From: Neptunomonas japonica JAMM 1380
GTDB taxonomy: Bacteria; Pseudomonadota; Gammaproteobacteria; Pseudomonadales; Balneatricaceae
Assembly (NCBI RefSeq): GCF_016592555.1
Contig: NZ_AP014546.1
Span: 2,304,501-2,368,500 of the forward strand
Length of the DNA stretch: 64,000 bases
Direction: 5' to 3'
Within the stretch, counting starts at the first letter, position 1. Each line of letters opens with the position of its first letter. This document shows positions 25,643-35,024 of this stretch, one piece after another. The notes under the pieces were generated by a model that made no database searches, was not told the origin of the DNA, and worked only from the letters and a program-made list of their open reading frames with translations. The position numbers were made by a program, and so were the translations under genes.

Positions 25643-26350
25643 CTACCAGCCCATCTCTTGCTTTATAAAAGGAATAGTTACTTTTCTTTGCGCCATTAGC
25701 GATGCTTTATCAAGACGATCCAGCATCAGACACAAATCATTCATATCTCTACTTGCATGATGCACCAAATACCGCGCTACATCCTCGGCAAGATCAATAC
25801 CACGGATTTTTGCACGTAACTGGATGGCCTGTATCTTATCTTCATCGTTAAGTGCTGCAACACTAAAAACAGCCCCCCAACTAAGACGAGAAACAAGATC
25901 TGGCAATTTAATGGTTAGCTGACGCGGCGCTGAATTAGCCGCAACAATCAAGGTGTTTTGCTCTTGACGAATACGGTTATACAAGTGGAATAATGCTTCT
26001 TCCCATACTCGCGATGTAGCAACAGCTTCTACATTATCTATACATATTAGGTCGAGATGTTCCATCCCTTCAAGGATCACTGGGCTTAAGCCCAAAAGCT
26101 CATTCAATGGAAGATAGACAGCGGTTCTCTTGCAGGGCTCCGCCGCATGACAAACAGCTTGTAACAAATGAGAACAACCCGTTCCTTTAGCGCCCCATAT
26201 ATAAAGGAAAGGCTCCCCTACACCCACCGCGGCCTGGCGAAGCATTTCGCACACAAGCCCATTATCACCTATCTGATAATTTTCAAATCGCGCATCATCC
26301 CTGAGAGTCACTCCTAAAGGGAGCTGCTGTGGCGCATTAGCGCTGTTCAT
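25643..26350 (-). CDS. hda: DnaA-regulatory inactivator Hda
   Basis: Hda, with the DNA-loaded beta clamp, stimulates ATP hydrolysis by DnaA and so prevents re-initiation. The 235 residues include the clamp-binding motif QLPLGV at 9-14, an AAA+ ATPase core with the degenerate P-loop WGAKGTGCSHLLQA, the Walker B LICIDNVEA and the arginine-finger region (LPDLVSRLSWG). It overlaps the end of the upstream AI-2E transporter gene by 14 bp, so the two are translationally coupled. The DUF2066-perM-hda order divergent from purMN is conserved in pseudomonads. Confidence 0.92.
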   Translation of the reverse strand: MNSANAPQQLPLGVTLRDDARFENYQIGDNGLVCEMLRQAAVGVGEPFLYIWGAKGTGCSHLLQAVCHAAEPCKRTAVYLPLNELLGLSPVILEGMEHLDLICIDNVEAVATSRVWEEALFHLYNRIRQEQNTLIVAANSAPRQLTIKLPDLVSRLSWGAVFSVAALNDEDKIQAIQLRAKIRGIDLAEDVARYLVHHASRDMNDLCLMLDRLDKASLMAQRKVTIPFIKQEMGW

Positions 26351-27467
26351 CTAAGCCTATATCCTGTTCTTGCGGTGCTTCATCTGCGATTACATCAACG
26401 ACGGTATCAGAGCCATACAAGTGACTATTTTTATATCCGTCATGAACATGGCGCAAAAATACCATAATTACAGCCGCGACCGGAAGTGCTATCAACACAC
26501 CAACGAAACCAAAAAGCTGCCCGCCTGCCATAATTGCAAAAATAACGGCTACCGGATGCAATCCTATTTTATCACCCACAAGCAAAGGTGTTAAAACCAT
26601 CCCTTCTAAAGCCTGACCTACACCAAAGACAGCAGATACCCACAACAATATTACAGGATCATGAAATTGCAAGTAAGCAGCCACACCTGCAGCAAATATA
26701 CCAACAATAAAGCCCATATAAGGAACAATGCTTGCGAGTCCTGCCAACATACCTAGCAGCAAAGCTAGATCCAAACCAACCAACCACAAGCCCACTGCGT
26801 ATACAAAACCCAATGTCAACATGACTAGCAGCTGCCCTTTAATAAAAGCGCCTAGCACTTCATCACTTTCTTTTGCCCAACGAGAGACTACAGGCTCAAC
26901 ACTTCGTGGTAATAGGTGCCCTATTTTATCCATCATCACATCCCAGTCACGTAACAGGTAAAATGTTACAACGGGAATAAGTAATAGGTTTGCTATCCAA
27001 CCAACAACAGCCAAACCAGAGCGCGTAATGCCAGATGCAACTTGCGCCATAATATCGCCTGTTTTTTCCCAATGGCTGGCAACTAGCTTTTTAAATGACT
27101 CAATATCTCCAAAAGAAACACCATCACCTAGAAATGCTTGGATAGCGGGTATTGCCTTCTCTTCAAAAAGCGCAATAACAGCGGGTATCTGATGGATCAT
27201 TACTTGAATTTGATGCGTTAGTTTTGGAATAAACAACAAGATCAACATCGTTATTAAAGTAGTCAGGATAACAAACACAATAACAACCGCTGCCGTGCGT
27301 GAGACCCCTAACTCTTCAAGCCGATCAGCTACCGGATCCGTTAAATAAGCCAGTAGCGCACCAATAAGGAATGGCGATAAGATGGGCCCCAATAAATACA
27401 GCAAGAAGCCTGAAGCCATAACAGCTAACAGCAAAAAAAAGCGCTGCGATGTGAGAACATTATCCAT
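26337..27467 (-). CDS. AI-2E family transporter (PerM-like), intact
   Basis: A 376-residue inner-membrane protein with about seven to eight hydrophobic helices and the family motifs VTFYLLRDW, FIKGQLLVM, SIVPYMGFIVG, GQALEGMVLTPLLVGDKIGLHP and VLIALPVAAVIM. Unlike the gene at 5557-6635, the frame is intact. Members have been linked to autoinducer-2 or Na+/H+ export, but most are uncharacterised. It starts six bases after the DUF2066 stop and overlaps the hda start, so three genes form one operon. The C-terminal tail is acidic (DVIADEAPQEQD). Confidence 0.87.
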   Translation of the reverse strand: MDNVLTSQRFFLLLAVMASGFLLYLLGPILSPFLIGALLAYLTDPVADRLEELGVSRTAAVVIVFVILTTLITMLILLFIPKLTHQIQVMIHQIPAVIALFEEKAIPAIQAFLGDGVSFGDIESFKKLVASHWEKTGDIMAQVASGITRSGLAVVGWIANLLLIPVVTFYLLRDWDVMMDKIGHLLPRSVEPVVSRWAKESDEVLGAFIKGQLLVMLTLGFVYAVGLWLVGLDLALLLGMLAGLASIVPYMGFIVGIFAAGVAAYLQFHDPVILLWVSAVFGVGQALEGMVLTPLLVGDKIGLHPVAVIFAIMAGGQLFGFVGVLIALPVAAVIMVFLRHVHDGYKNSHLYGSDTVVDVIADEAPQEQDIGLDEQR

Positions 27468-27473
27468 TAAATC

Positions 27474-28526
27474 TTACCTACCTCGTGTACCAAACCATCG
27501 CCAACGCAAAGTGGCTTCTGATTCTGCTTCTTTCTGCAAGGGGCGCATATACAACATACGCCTATCTAAGCTCAACAAACGCGATACTTCGGCGCTATCC
27601 AAAGGACTTTGCAATGCAAGGGTCAATGTTTGGTTATCCAATGACGCAACCGTTATTAAGTCAATGGAAGGCAGCGACCGGACGTATTCCATAATTGCTG
27701 CATAGTCTGCCATATTTTTAACTCTTGTCACGATTATCTGATGAGAATTTTTCGTTAAAGCTCTTTTGCCATCAATTTTAATTCCTGAAGAATCAAACCA
27801 CGCATCAAATGCCTTCGTTAACTGTGAAGCAAAGCCACCCTTTGAAAAAGCCCACTTAACCCTTTCATGGGAAGCCTCATCAACAACGGTCCAATGCATA
27901 ATTTCATTTTCATCAAAAAAGACAACAATAACTAATGCTTTAGGGTAACTCTTAGAACGCTCACTAATTTTCTCAATTAGCCTCCCTTTTGTTTGCTGCT
28001 TAATAAACACCTGATTGGCCATCAACAAAGTCACTGGAAACGCCACTTGAGCAGCATGCTGTTGCAAACCCTGTCTAAAACTTAACAGTGCCTTATTTTC
28101 ATCTCCCAGCACCCAAACAAGCAATCGCGGCCTGTACTTTCCCAAAGGAAAAAAATCACTGCTATTTAACAACTTATCTATAGATGCCTGTTCAAAGAGT
28201 AATACCAGACGCTGCGCAAGATAATCATTACCTTGAGCATCCGTACGCACCTGATACGTAGACTCAAAATGAAATTTACTCATATAAAGATCAGGATCAA
28301 AAACAAATTCATCAACGATTTGTGAAGCCTCCGTAGTACCGCTCACCTTTACTAATATGCGTTTTAAACCGAATCGCAGAGAAATATCATCGGGGTGCGT
28401 TAAACGATCAGAAACAAGGAGCTCTGTTTGATATAAGTTTTCAACTAACTCAGCTCTAAGCGGAGTCGATATCAAGAAACCCAAGACTATTAATTGAGCA
28501 ACAATGAAACAAAGAAGGTTTTGCAT
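27474..28526 (-). CDS. DUF2066 exported protein
   Basis: A member of DUF2066, about 350 residues, found at this position beside perM and hda in many gammaproteobacteria. It has an N-terminal signal-peptide-like stretch (LIVLGFLISTPLRA) and the family segments LVSGTT-like (ILVKVSGTTEAS), LLVWVLGDENKA and VVFFDENEIMHW. I start at ATG 28526 because it gives a normal signal peptide; ATG 28550 and the longer frame to 28616 add residues overlapping the purM leader. Neither start has a good ribosome site. The function of the family is unknown; an envelope location is likely. Confidence 0.75.
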   Translation of the reverse strand: MQNLLCFIVAQLIVLGFLISTPLRAELVENLYQTELLVSDRLTHPDDISLRFGLKRILVKVSGTTEASQIVDEFVFDPDLYMSKFHFESTYQVRTDAQGNDYLAQRLVLLFEQASIDKLLNSSDFFPLGKYRPRLLVWVLGDENKALLSFRQGLQQHAAQVAFPVTLLMANQVFIKQQTKGRLIEKISERSKSYPKALVIVVFFDENEIMHWTVVDEASHERVKWAFSKGGFASQLTKAFDAWFDSSGIKIDGKRALTKNSHQIIVTRVKNMADYAAIMEYVRSLPSIDLITVASLDNQTLTLALQSPLDSAEVSRLLSLDRRMLYMRPLQKEAESEATLRWRWFGTRGR

Positions 28527-28659
28527 GCTAAATAAATGTACCAGAGACATTTTTAAAACTGAAAACTGTAACATACAATAGCCGCCACTCCCGCAACCTG
28601 TTAGAATGCTGCGCATATTTTTTCACCTGTTATTTACCCTGTCTGAAAGGTTGCATTGC

Positions 28660-29715
28660 ATGTCTACTGGTTCTGACCAAACATCACTTAGTTACAAAGA
28701 CGCTGGCGTTGATATTGATGCAGGAAATGCATTGGTTGATCGAATTAAAAGTATTGCAAAGCGTACAGCTCGCCCAGAGGTCATGGGTGGTCTCGGCGGC
28801 TTTGGAGCGCTGTGTGAAATCCCTGAAGGATACAAACAGCCCGTTCTTGTTTCTGGCACCGATGGTGTTGGCACAAAATTACGCCTAGCAATGGAGCTGC
28901 AAAAACATGACACCATTGGCATTGACTTGGTGGCTATGTGCGTTAACGACCTGATCGTAGCCGGAGCAGAACCTTTGTTCTTCCTCGACTACTATGCCAC
29001 CGGGAAACTTAATATCGAAATGGCAGCGGATGTTGTTACTGGTATTGGCAAAGGTTGTGAGCTTTCAGGTGCAGCCCTCGTGGGCGGCGAAACGGCTGAG
29101 ATGCCAGGCATGTATGAAGGCGACGATTACGATCTTGCCGGATTCTGCGTCGGTATTGTAGAAAAGTCTGAAATCATTGATGGCAGCAAAGTTAGCGTAG
29201 GCGACACTTTAATTGGATTAGCTGCCTCAGGCCCGCATTCAAATGGCTACTCCCTGATTCGTAAAATCATTGACGTATCCGATGCAGACCTTGATCAAGA
29301 TATCGAAGGGCGCACGCTAAAAGATGCACTACTTGAGCCTACACGCATTTATGTTAAGTCTGTTCTTAACCTGCTAAAAAATGGCCAAGTAAACGCGCTG
29401 TCACACATTACAGGTGGCGGCTTACTTGAAAATATTCCTCGTGTATTACCTGATAATGCTAAAGCGGTTATCAATACCAACTCATGGACAATACCTGGCG
29501 TATTCCAATGGCTCCAGTCAGCTGGAAACGTCGATTCGCGTGAAATGTATCGCACATTCAACTGTGGCGTAGGCATGGTAATTTGTGTTCCTGCTGACCA
29601 AGCACAGGCATCTATTAACCTGCTAAAAGACACAGGCGAAGATGCTTGGGTCATCGGTCATATCGACACAGCCAACGATGGCGAAGAACAAGTAGAGCTT
29701 ATCGACGCGGAGTAA
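28660..29715 (+). CDS. purM: Phosphoribosylformylglycinamidine cyclo-ligase
   Basis: PurM (AIR synthetase) makes aminoimidazole ribotide from FGAM and ATP, the fifth step of purine synthesis. The 351 residues show [43 protein letters not shown], the [11 protein letters not shown] motif and [15 protein letters not shown] start at ATG 28660, which has AAGG about ten bases upstream; the frame open from 28606 adds 18 unrelated residues. It is followed after four bases by purN. I found no clear PurR box upstream. Confidence 0.95.
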   Translation: MSTGSDQTSLSYKDAGVDIDAGNALVDRIKSIAKRTARPEVMGGLGGFGALCEIPEGYKQPVLVSGTDGVGTKLRLAMELQKHDTIGIDLVAMCVNDLIVAGAEPLFFLDYYATGKLNIEMAADVVTGIGKGCELSGAALVGGETAEMPGMYEGDDYDLAGFCVGIVEKSEIIDGSKVSVGDTLIGLAASGPHSNGYSLIRKIIDVSDADLDQDIEGRTLKDALLEPTRIYVKSVLNLLKNGQVNALSHITGGGLLENIPRVLPDNAKAVINTNSWTIPGVFQWLQSAGNVDSREMYRTFNCGVGMVICVPADQAQASINLLKDTGEDAWVIGHIDTANDGEEQVELIDAE

Positions 29716-29719
29716 AGTA

Positions 29720-30373
29720 ATGCCCCTGAAACGGATTGTAGTACTGATTTCGGGAAGCGGCTCTAACCTGCAAGCCATCATGGATGCTATTGAATCTGGC
29801 CGTATACACGGCCAGATCGTTCAGGTTATCAGCAACAAAACCGATGCATACGGATTAGTTCGCGCTGCCAATGCAGGAATCCCGACAACCTGCATAGACC
29901 ACAAAACCTTCGCCTCTCGCGAAGCCTTTGACGACGAAGTTCGACGCTGTATTGATATCAACCAAGCAGACTTAATTATTCTTGCCGGGTTTATGCGAAT
30001 CCTTTCAGCAAGATTTGTTCAGCATTTTTCTGGCCGCATGCTTAATATACATCCTTCACTTCTACCTAAGTACAAAGGCCTACACACACATCAACGGGCA
30101 CTTGCTGCTAATGACCTAGAGCATGGCTGCACAGTACACTATGTAACTGAAGAATTAGACGGTGGCCCCTTACTGATACAGGCCGTTGTTCCCATTCTAC
30201 AAAATGACGATGAAAACAGCCTGCAAAGCCGTGTTCATACACGCGAACATGCTGCATACCCATTAGCTGTCGAATGGATTTGCGCAGGCCGAGTTCGCTT
30301 TGACAAAGATGGCATACATCTAGATGAGGAACTTTTACCAGATTCTGGTTTCAGACTAGGCTACGACACTTAA
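29720..30373 (+). CDS. purN: Phosphoribosylglycinamide formyltransferase
   Basis: PurN transfers a formyl group from 10-formyl-tetrahydrofolate to GAR, the third step of purine synthesis. The 217 residues carry ISGSGSNLQA near the N-terminus, the catalytic Asn and His in NIHPSLLPKYKG, and the catalytic Asp in HYVTEELDGGP. It lies four bases after purM and 22 bases before the DUF3108 gene, as in pseudomonads, and is probably cotranscribed with both. Confidence 0.95.
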   Translation: MPLKRIVVLISGSGSNLQAIMDAIESGRIHGQIVQVISNKTDAYGLVRAANAGIPTTCIDHKTFASREAFDDEVRRCIDINQADLIILAGFMRILSARFVQHFSGRMLNIHPSLLPKYKGLHTHQRALAANDLEHGCTVHYVTEELDGGPLLIQAVVPILQNDDENSLQSRVHTREHAAYPLAVEWICAGRVRFDKDGIHLDEELLPDSGFRLGYDT

Positions 30374-30395
30374 GCTTGTTTAAGGACTCTTAATT

Positions 30396-31106
30396 ATGTC
30401 TTCATTTATTAAGGCATTGCTTACTTCAGCTTTTCTGATTCCAGCAATTACAAACGCAAATACCTCCCCCCCAGTTCTGCCCTTTACTGCCGTATACTCA
30501 TCACAATGGAATGCGGGAATTGCCCTCAAAGGGGAAGTCGAACGATCACTCTCTAGCACCCCTGATGGACAGTGGTTATTTCGCACTTATGCTAGCGCTC
30601 TTATTGCGTCAATCGATGAAAAAAGCACGGTTGTATTTAACAACTCCGAAGTAACTCCTCAAAAATACCACTATAAGAAACTCGTGCTAGGCAAAAAACG
30701 TGAAGCAAAGCTCGCTTTCGACTGGGCAAACATGAGCGTAAAAAACGATGTTGATGATAAACCTTGGAAAATGGATATTCCAGCCAAAGCACAAGACAAG
30801 CTAAGCTATCAGCTACAGATGCGCCTTGATCTGAAAGCCGGAAAAAAAGGACCTTTTAGCTATAAAATAGCAGACGGTGGCCGCCTCAAAGAATACGACT
30901 TCAAAATTATCGGCGAAGAAAAAATACAATCTCCTCTCGGTGAATTCGATACTATCAAAGTTGAGATGGACAGAGGCCCTAAGGCCGCCCGCAAAACCTA
31001 TATTTGGTATGCCCCCAAGCTTGACTACATGATTATTAAACTCAAACAAATTGAAGGCGATGGCAAAACTTACGCTCTTCAACTGAAATCCATGGAAACA
31101 TTCTGA
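30396..31106 (+). CDS. DUF3108 exported protein
   Basis: A 236-residue periplasmic protein of DUF3108. The signal peptide ends near ITNANT. The mature part is rich in beta strands, including PFTAVYSSQWNAG, ASIDEKSTVVFNN, KLSYQLQMRLDLKAG, and FDTIKVEMDRGPKAARKTYIWYAPKLDYMIIKLKQ, typical of the family. It follows purN in many gammaproteobacteria; its function is unknown. It stops one base before the start of the YfcL-family gene. Confidence 0.8.
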   Translation: MSSFIKALLTSAFLIPAITNANTSPPVLPFTAVYSSQWNAGIALKGEVERSLSSTPDGQWLFRTYASALIASIDEKSTVVFNNSEVTPQKYHYKKLVLGKKREAKLAFDWANMSVKNDVDDKPWKMDIPAKAQDKLSYQLQMRLDLKAGKKGPFSYKIADGGRLKEYDFKIIGEEKIQSPLGEFDTIKVEMDRGPKAARKTYIWYAPKLDYMIIKLKQIEGDGKTYALQLKSMETF

Positions 31107-31107
31107 T

Positions 31108-31359
31108 ATGCCAAAAACAAATGGTGACACTCTCTACAACTGGCTCCTTCAGCAAGAGCTACAAGGTGATGACGACCGACGCTTTTATTCAAGCTACCTT
31201 TTAGGCCATGTTAGCCTAGCCCTAGCCGATACAGAGGAGTTACCGGAGCAATTTATAGAGCGCTTAAACCAAGGCCTTAATGACGCGATCCCTGATGACA
31301 AGCTCTCTGAAAAAGATATAGAAGGCATTCACGCACTCTTAGCTGAAGGTCTAAAATAA
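31108..31359 (+). CDS. YfcL-family protein
   Basis: An 83-residue acidic protein matching the YfcL family: SSYLLGHVSLALADTEE aligns with the E. coli segment GYLRGHLTLAIAELE, and LSEKDIEGIHALLAEGL with the family end. No membrane helix or motif. Its role is unknown. It begins two bases after the DUF3108 stop, so it is the last gene of purM-purN-DUF3108-yfcL. A perfect palindrome follows its stop. Confidence 0.72.
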   Translation: MPKTNGDTLYNWLLQQELQGDDDRRFYSSYLLGHVSLALADTEELPEQFIERLNQGLNDAIPDDKLSEKDIEGIHALLAEGLK

Positions 31360-31370
31360 CTTAGCACGCA

Positions 31371-31391
31371 TTATTGTGCGGCGCACAATAA
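31371..31391. promoter_or_regulatory. Perfect palindrome, candidate operator or hairpin
   Basis: Two 10-bp arms, TTATTGTGCG and CGCACAATAA, meet around a single G (31381). It lies 12 bp after the yfcL-type gene and 46 bp before the next start. No T tract follows, so an operator for a dimeric regulator is as likely as a terminator. Confidence 0.45.
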
Positions 31392-31436
31392 GAGAGTAAA
31401 CTTTAGTCTATATTAATAGTTGACTGGAGTTAAATC

Positions 31437-31670
31437 ATGAGTATGAAATTTACGGGTATTGCTGATGATGACCGTCGCATTGAAGCAGAGCTACATGCAA
31501 TGGGCGCATTCGACACCCCTCAGATAGAACAAGCATCATCGATTTCTCAAATATTTAATGCCATAGGCCAATTTGCAGAATGGATGCGCTGGAAAGGCGA
31601 AGTCGGCGTTTACGGCTGCCGCGTTGGTGCCGCGCACGCTCGACACGAAGAAGCCAAGCACTTCGCATAA
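31437..31670 (+). CDS. Small soluble protein of unknown function
   Basis: I do not recognise this 77-residue protein. It starts with a good ribosome site (GGAG nine bases before ATG 31437) and ends at a strong terminator, so it is a real gene. Its sequence is mixed and charged, with DDDRRIEAELHAMG near the start, a Trp-rich EWMRWKG segment and a His-rich end (AAHARHEEAKHF). No membrane helix. A perfect palindrome lies 46 bp upstream and may control it. Confidence 0.65.
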   Translation: MSMKFTGIADDDRRIEAELHAMGAFDTPQIEQASSISQIFNAIGQFAEWMRWKGEVGVYGCRVGAAHARHEEAKHFA

Positions 31671-31676
31671 AATATA

Positions 31677-31710
31677 CGGCAGCTCATCACATAAAGAGCT
31701 GCCGATTTTT
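31677..31710. terminator. Terminator between convergent unknown genes
   Basis: CGGCAGCTC (31677-31685) and GAGCTGCCG (31696-31704) are perfect 9-bp arms around a 10-base loop, followed by ATTTTT on the plus strand. It overlaps the end of the convergent gene at 31709. Confidence 0.88.
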
Positions 31711-32263
31711 AATCCATTGATTTAAGGTCAACCCCTAAAGCAACAGACCTCTTTTGCATAGCAGCATTAATCACCCGATCACTTAATGTGCCGTTGTTTT
31801 TAGTAATCTGAAGAATATGCTCACACTGCTGGTGCTGACGCTTCTGCTCTTCATTATCCGTCTTCCCATCCTTCCAAGCCATTGCCGATTTTCGACTTAA
31901 AACGTAGTCTTGACTGAAACTTTGAAATGAAAAACTTTCTTTAAGAGTAAATTTTTGATTCATTTGTTTAATAAAAATACCCGTCATCAACATCGTTGAT
32001 GTTGACTGCCTAAACAGATAGCGCTTATTGATTCCCGGCCAATTCTTTTGAATTACACCCAACGCCTGATGATCAGCAGCTTGATCTAAATTATGCAGCA
32101 AAGCAAAAACACCATCATAAAACCCAGAGCATTTAGCGCCTACCGACGACGCTAATTTCATTTTCTCAAGACCCACACGGCTCTTTTCTGCAGACTCTGA
32201 TACTAGCGGAAACATCAAAACCAAAACAGAGCAACCCACTACACGCCTGAATAAAACAGACAT
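31709..32263 (-). CDS. Secreted protein of unknown function
   Basis: A 184-residue protein with a signal peptide (VVGCSVLVLMFPLVSESAE) and a helical mature part containing two cysteines, one at SVGAKCSGFY and one at HQQCEHIL, that may form a disulfide. I do not recognise a family. AAGGAG lies six bases before ATG 32263. It is alone, convergent with the small gene at 31437 and preceded by a 100-bp gap. Confidence 0.6.
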   Translation of the reverse strand: MSVLFRRVVGCSVLVLMFPLVSESAEKSRVGLEKMKLASSVGAKCSGFYDGVFALLHNLDQAADHQALGVIQKNWPGINKRYLFRQSTSTMLMTGIFIKQMNQKFTLKESFSFQSFSQDYVLSRKSAMAWKDGKTDNEEQKRQHQQCEHILQITKNNGTLSDRVINAAMQKRSVALGVDLKSMD

Positions 32264-32362
32264 AAAAACTCCTTCGAATAACTATACTAAGGAGTTTACC
32301 GGATTATCGACTTTTCAGGTACTCAACAAAGCAGCCTAAAAGCTAATCTCATCTACTGACAA

Positions 32363-33460
32363 TCAAACAACCATATCAACCTGCTGAACAGAACCAACCT
32401 CTCCTGTCTCAGCAATATAGATTCCACTTTCAACAACCCTGCCAAGTATTTGATTATTTTTATTTTTTATATCAAATGGAGTTTCTTCTGAACCGGTATA
32501 AATAGCACCTATATTACTCTCCTGCAACGATAGGAGCTCATCCGATTCGAGCGTTTTATTCCATACCAAAAGATCATCAAAAATATCATCCCCAGCATCT
32601 ATAAAACCATTCTTATCACTATCATACTGGCGCAACTCATCAAAGCCTCGCCCTGTTAGACCGCCAAATAACTCAGATCCATCATCAATCCGACCGTTAT
32701 CATTCTTATCTAGCCCCAACCAACCACTGGCGCCCTCCAAATAACTTAACGACTCCATTTCGCCATCGGCATCGATATCAAACTCAAATGACTCATCTGA
32801 AAGCTCAGCGGCAGAGCCGTTAAAATTAAGCAGCAAAGGGTCTTTAAAGCGCACCTCTTGCGTAAAGCTCATTTCACGCGACGCAGAGTATTGACGCTCC
32901 ATCGTCATATCTAAATTAATATTTATTTCTACCCCATCAGACGTCTTAACAACACCCGCCGCACTAAAATGAGTTGATTCGTATTCTTCTATGGACTCAG
33001 AAACATGTACTGTCACCTGAAGCGTTTTTTCTTCAGACAAAAACGCAGTCGATGCAGAGCTCTGCACCCTTCCAGACGCATAATCAGCCACTGCCAACTC
33101 TTCACTACCAGAAAACGCATCATCAACAACGGGAACCTCTTTTCCCGTAATTGCTTCAAACAAAGCCTTAAACAACCTCGCTTGAGTATAACTCTGCTGC
33201 AACTCAGCACTTTCTTCAGCCCCTGCCTCCCTAAACTGCAACCCCTGATCGGTCATTACAAGTATTGACGGAGCCCGCGGACTTTCATCAACGACTTTAT
33301 CTCCAACAGCCAGCCCAGAAATATCCAGCCCATCCAGTAACGATTGCGCCTGGGTGAAATTTTGGCCAAAATTAGATAGGTTATCTCGCCGCACATAACT
33401 GACTGACTCAGTTTTTTGATGCTCAGCACTCATCGCGATCATACTCTGCTCAATTATCAT
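32363..33460 (-). CDS. EF-hand-like calcium-binding protein without signal peptide
   Basis: A 365-residue acidic protein. The C-terminal part carries three Asp/Asn-rich loops: FDIDADGEM (228-236), DKNDNGRIDDG (251-261) and DSDKNGFIDAGD (280-291). This arrangement, with WLGLDKNDNGRIDDGSELFG and DLLVW, is a recurrent C-terminal module of secreted adhesins and calcium-binding proteins. There is no signal peptide, no RTX nonapeptide array and no membrane helix. The N-terminal 200 residues are not recognised, though the YTQARLFKALFEAITGK segment is helical. AGGTGA precedes ATG 33460. If it is exported, a type I route is possible, but no transporter gene is adjacent. Confidence 0.7.
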   Translation of the reverse strand: MIIEQSMIAMSAEHQKTESVSYVRRDNLSNFGQNFTQAQSLLDGLDISGLAVGDKVVDESPRAPSILVMTDQGLQFREAGAEESAELQQSYTQARLFKALFEAITGKEVPVVDDAFSGSEELAVADYASGRVQSSASTAFLSEEKTLQVTVHVSESIEEYESTHFSAAGVVKTSDGVEININLDMTMERQYSASREMSFTQEVRFKDPLLLNFNGSAAELSDESFEFDIDADGEMESLSYLEGASGWLGLDKNDNGRIDDGSELFGGLTGRGFDELRQYDSDKNGFIDAGDDIFDDLLVWNKTLESDELLSLQESNIGAIYTGSEETPFDIKNKNNQILGRVVESGIYIAETGEVGSVQQVDMVV

Positions 33461-33730
33461 AACTAATCACCTAATTAGAATATCAATGTAAAACGGCCAC
33501 GATTTGCCTCGCCTTAGCAGCTGCGGCAAACAGAACGCCCCACTTCTGCGAATGCTGAGAACAACCCAAACAAACAACAACCCAGCCACCATACAGCCTA
33601 AAGCAGCATAAAACCGCCAAATACTCTTCAAGCACTAACAACCCACTTGCTGATTTAACACTCGCTCTTGCATAGCTCTTAATAAGTAAGCAAGATGCAG
33701 GCCTAAGATAGACTTTAAGGAACTTCATAA

Positions 33731-34900
33731 ATGCTTACCCATGCCACCCGCTGCTTATTGTCGCCTCGGACCATAACCACCAGCTGCATCGCTTTATTAC
33801 TTCATGGCTGCAGCTCGATTACCCCTCCACCACCTGGAGTCAACCACGCCACGTGCTGGAATAAACTACATGGCTGGCAACAAGACTCTTTTAGCGAAGC
33901 GCTGCCTGCACTGCTTAGCCAATGCCCAAGGCTCAGTAAAAAATCGCCTGAGTGGAAGAACATTTGCAGCTCAGCTAAGTCTCTTACCTTGGCATCCGAT
34001 GTCGAAGTTCGCCGCTTTATAGAAGAAAACTTTATACCCCACACGATCATCGGCACTGCTGGAAAAAACGAAGGCCTAATAACAGGCTATTACGAACCGA
34101 CACTCAATGGCAGTCTAAAACCAGACGATCAGTACAGCTACCCGCTATACCAAACACCGAAAGACATGCTAACGGTTAAGCTTGATTCTCGTTTCAAAGA
34201 ACTCAAAGGAAAGCGCGTACGCGGACGAATCACAGGAAACACAGTGATTCCTTATTACAGTCGTGCTGAAATTGATAAACCAGAGTCCCCACTCAAGGGC
34301 CAAGAGCTACTTTGGGTTGATGATCCAGATGCTGCTTTTTTTCTACATATCCAAGGGTCAGGGCGAATACAACTCACAGATGGCAGCATGGTGGGCGTAG
34401 GTTACGCTAATCAAAATGGCCACCCCTATGTAGCTATTGGAAAAAAGCTTATTGAAACAGGCGCGCTAACACGCGAAGAAGTTTCTTTAGACACTATCAG
34501 GCAATGGCTCGATACTAATCCATCTAAAGCTCAAGCACTGAAAAACCAAAACCCTAGCTATGTTTTTTTTACGATGAGACACGACTTGGAGTTCGGCCCT
34601 CGCGGCTCTCTCAACGTCCCACTGACACCTGAGCGTAGCGTAGCTGTAGACAGAAAAATAATTCCACTGGGCACGCCGCTATGGGTTACCACAACACTAC
34701 CCGGCACCAACAAGCCTTACCAGCGCCTAGTATTCGCACAAGACACAGGCGGCGCAATCAACGGGCCTGTTCGGGCAGATGTGTTTTTTGGGCGAGGAGA
34801 GCGAGCAGAAAAACTAGCAGGCGAGATGAAACAAAAAGGCAGCATATATGCCCTGCTACCAAAACCAGCTAACAGCCAAAATCAAATGAACTGCCAATAA
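33731..34900 (+). CDS. mltA: Membrane-bound lytic murein transglycosylase A
   Basis: MltA cleaves peptidoglycan glycan strands to 1,6-anhydro products from the outer membrane. The 389-residue precursor has a lipoprotein signal with lipobox LLHGC (Cys27). The MltA domain shows GYYEPTLNGS, the SGRIQL segment and, near the C-terminus, the catalytic Asp region VFAQDTGGAINGPVRADVF. AAGGAA lies about 11 bases before ATG 33731. It is a single gene, followed by a bidirectional terminator facing the cold-shock gene. Confidence 0.93.
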   Translation: MLTHATRCLLSPRTITTSCIALLLHGCSSITPPPPGVNHATCWNKLHGWQQDSFSEALPALLSQCPRLSKKSPEWKNICSSAKSLTLASDVEVRRFIEENFIPHTIIGTAGKNEGLITGYYEPTLNGSLKPDDQYSYPLYQTPKDMLTVKLDSRFKELKGKRVRGRITGNTVIPYYSRAEIDKPESPLKGQELLWVDDPDAAFFLHIQGSGRIQLTDGSMVGVGYANQNGHPYVAIGKKLIETGALTREEVSLDTIRQWLDTNPSKAQALKNQNPSYVFFTMRHDLEFGPRGSLNVPLTPERSVAVDRKIIPLGTPLWVTTTLPGTNKPYQRLVFAQDTGGAINGPVRADVFFGRGERAEKLAGEMKQKGSIYALLPKPANSQNQMNCQ

Positions 34901-34923
34901 AAGAAAAACCCAAACAGCAGACA

Positions 34924-34960
34924 AAAAAAAGGGCAAGACAATTAAGCTTACCCTTTTTTT
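34924..34960. terminator. Bidirectional terminator between mltA and the cold-shock gene
   Basis: AAAAAAAGGG-C-AAG (34924-34937) pairs with CTT-A-CCCTTTTTTT (34947-34960), one C-A mismatch, with a 9-base loop. T tracts are present on both strands. Confidence 0.8.
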
Positions 34961-35024
34961 CTCTTTCCAAACAAATGGAAGAGCAACCGGCATTAATTCA
35001 ACACCGGTTACATAACACTTTAAA

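Noticed and set aside
33483..33728. 81-residue minus-strand ORF between the EF-hand gene and mltA
   Set aside because: No convincing ribosome site, composition unlike a real protein, and it fills the likely promoter region of mltA.
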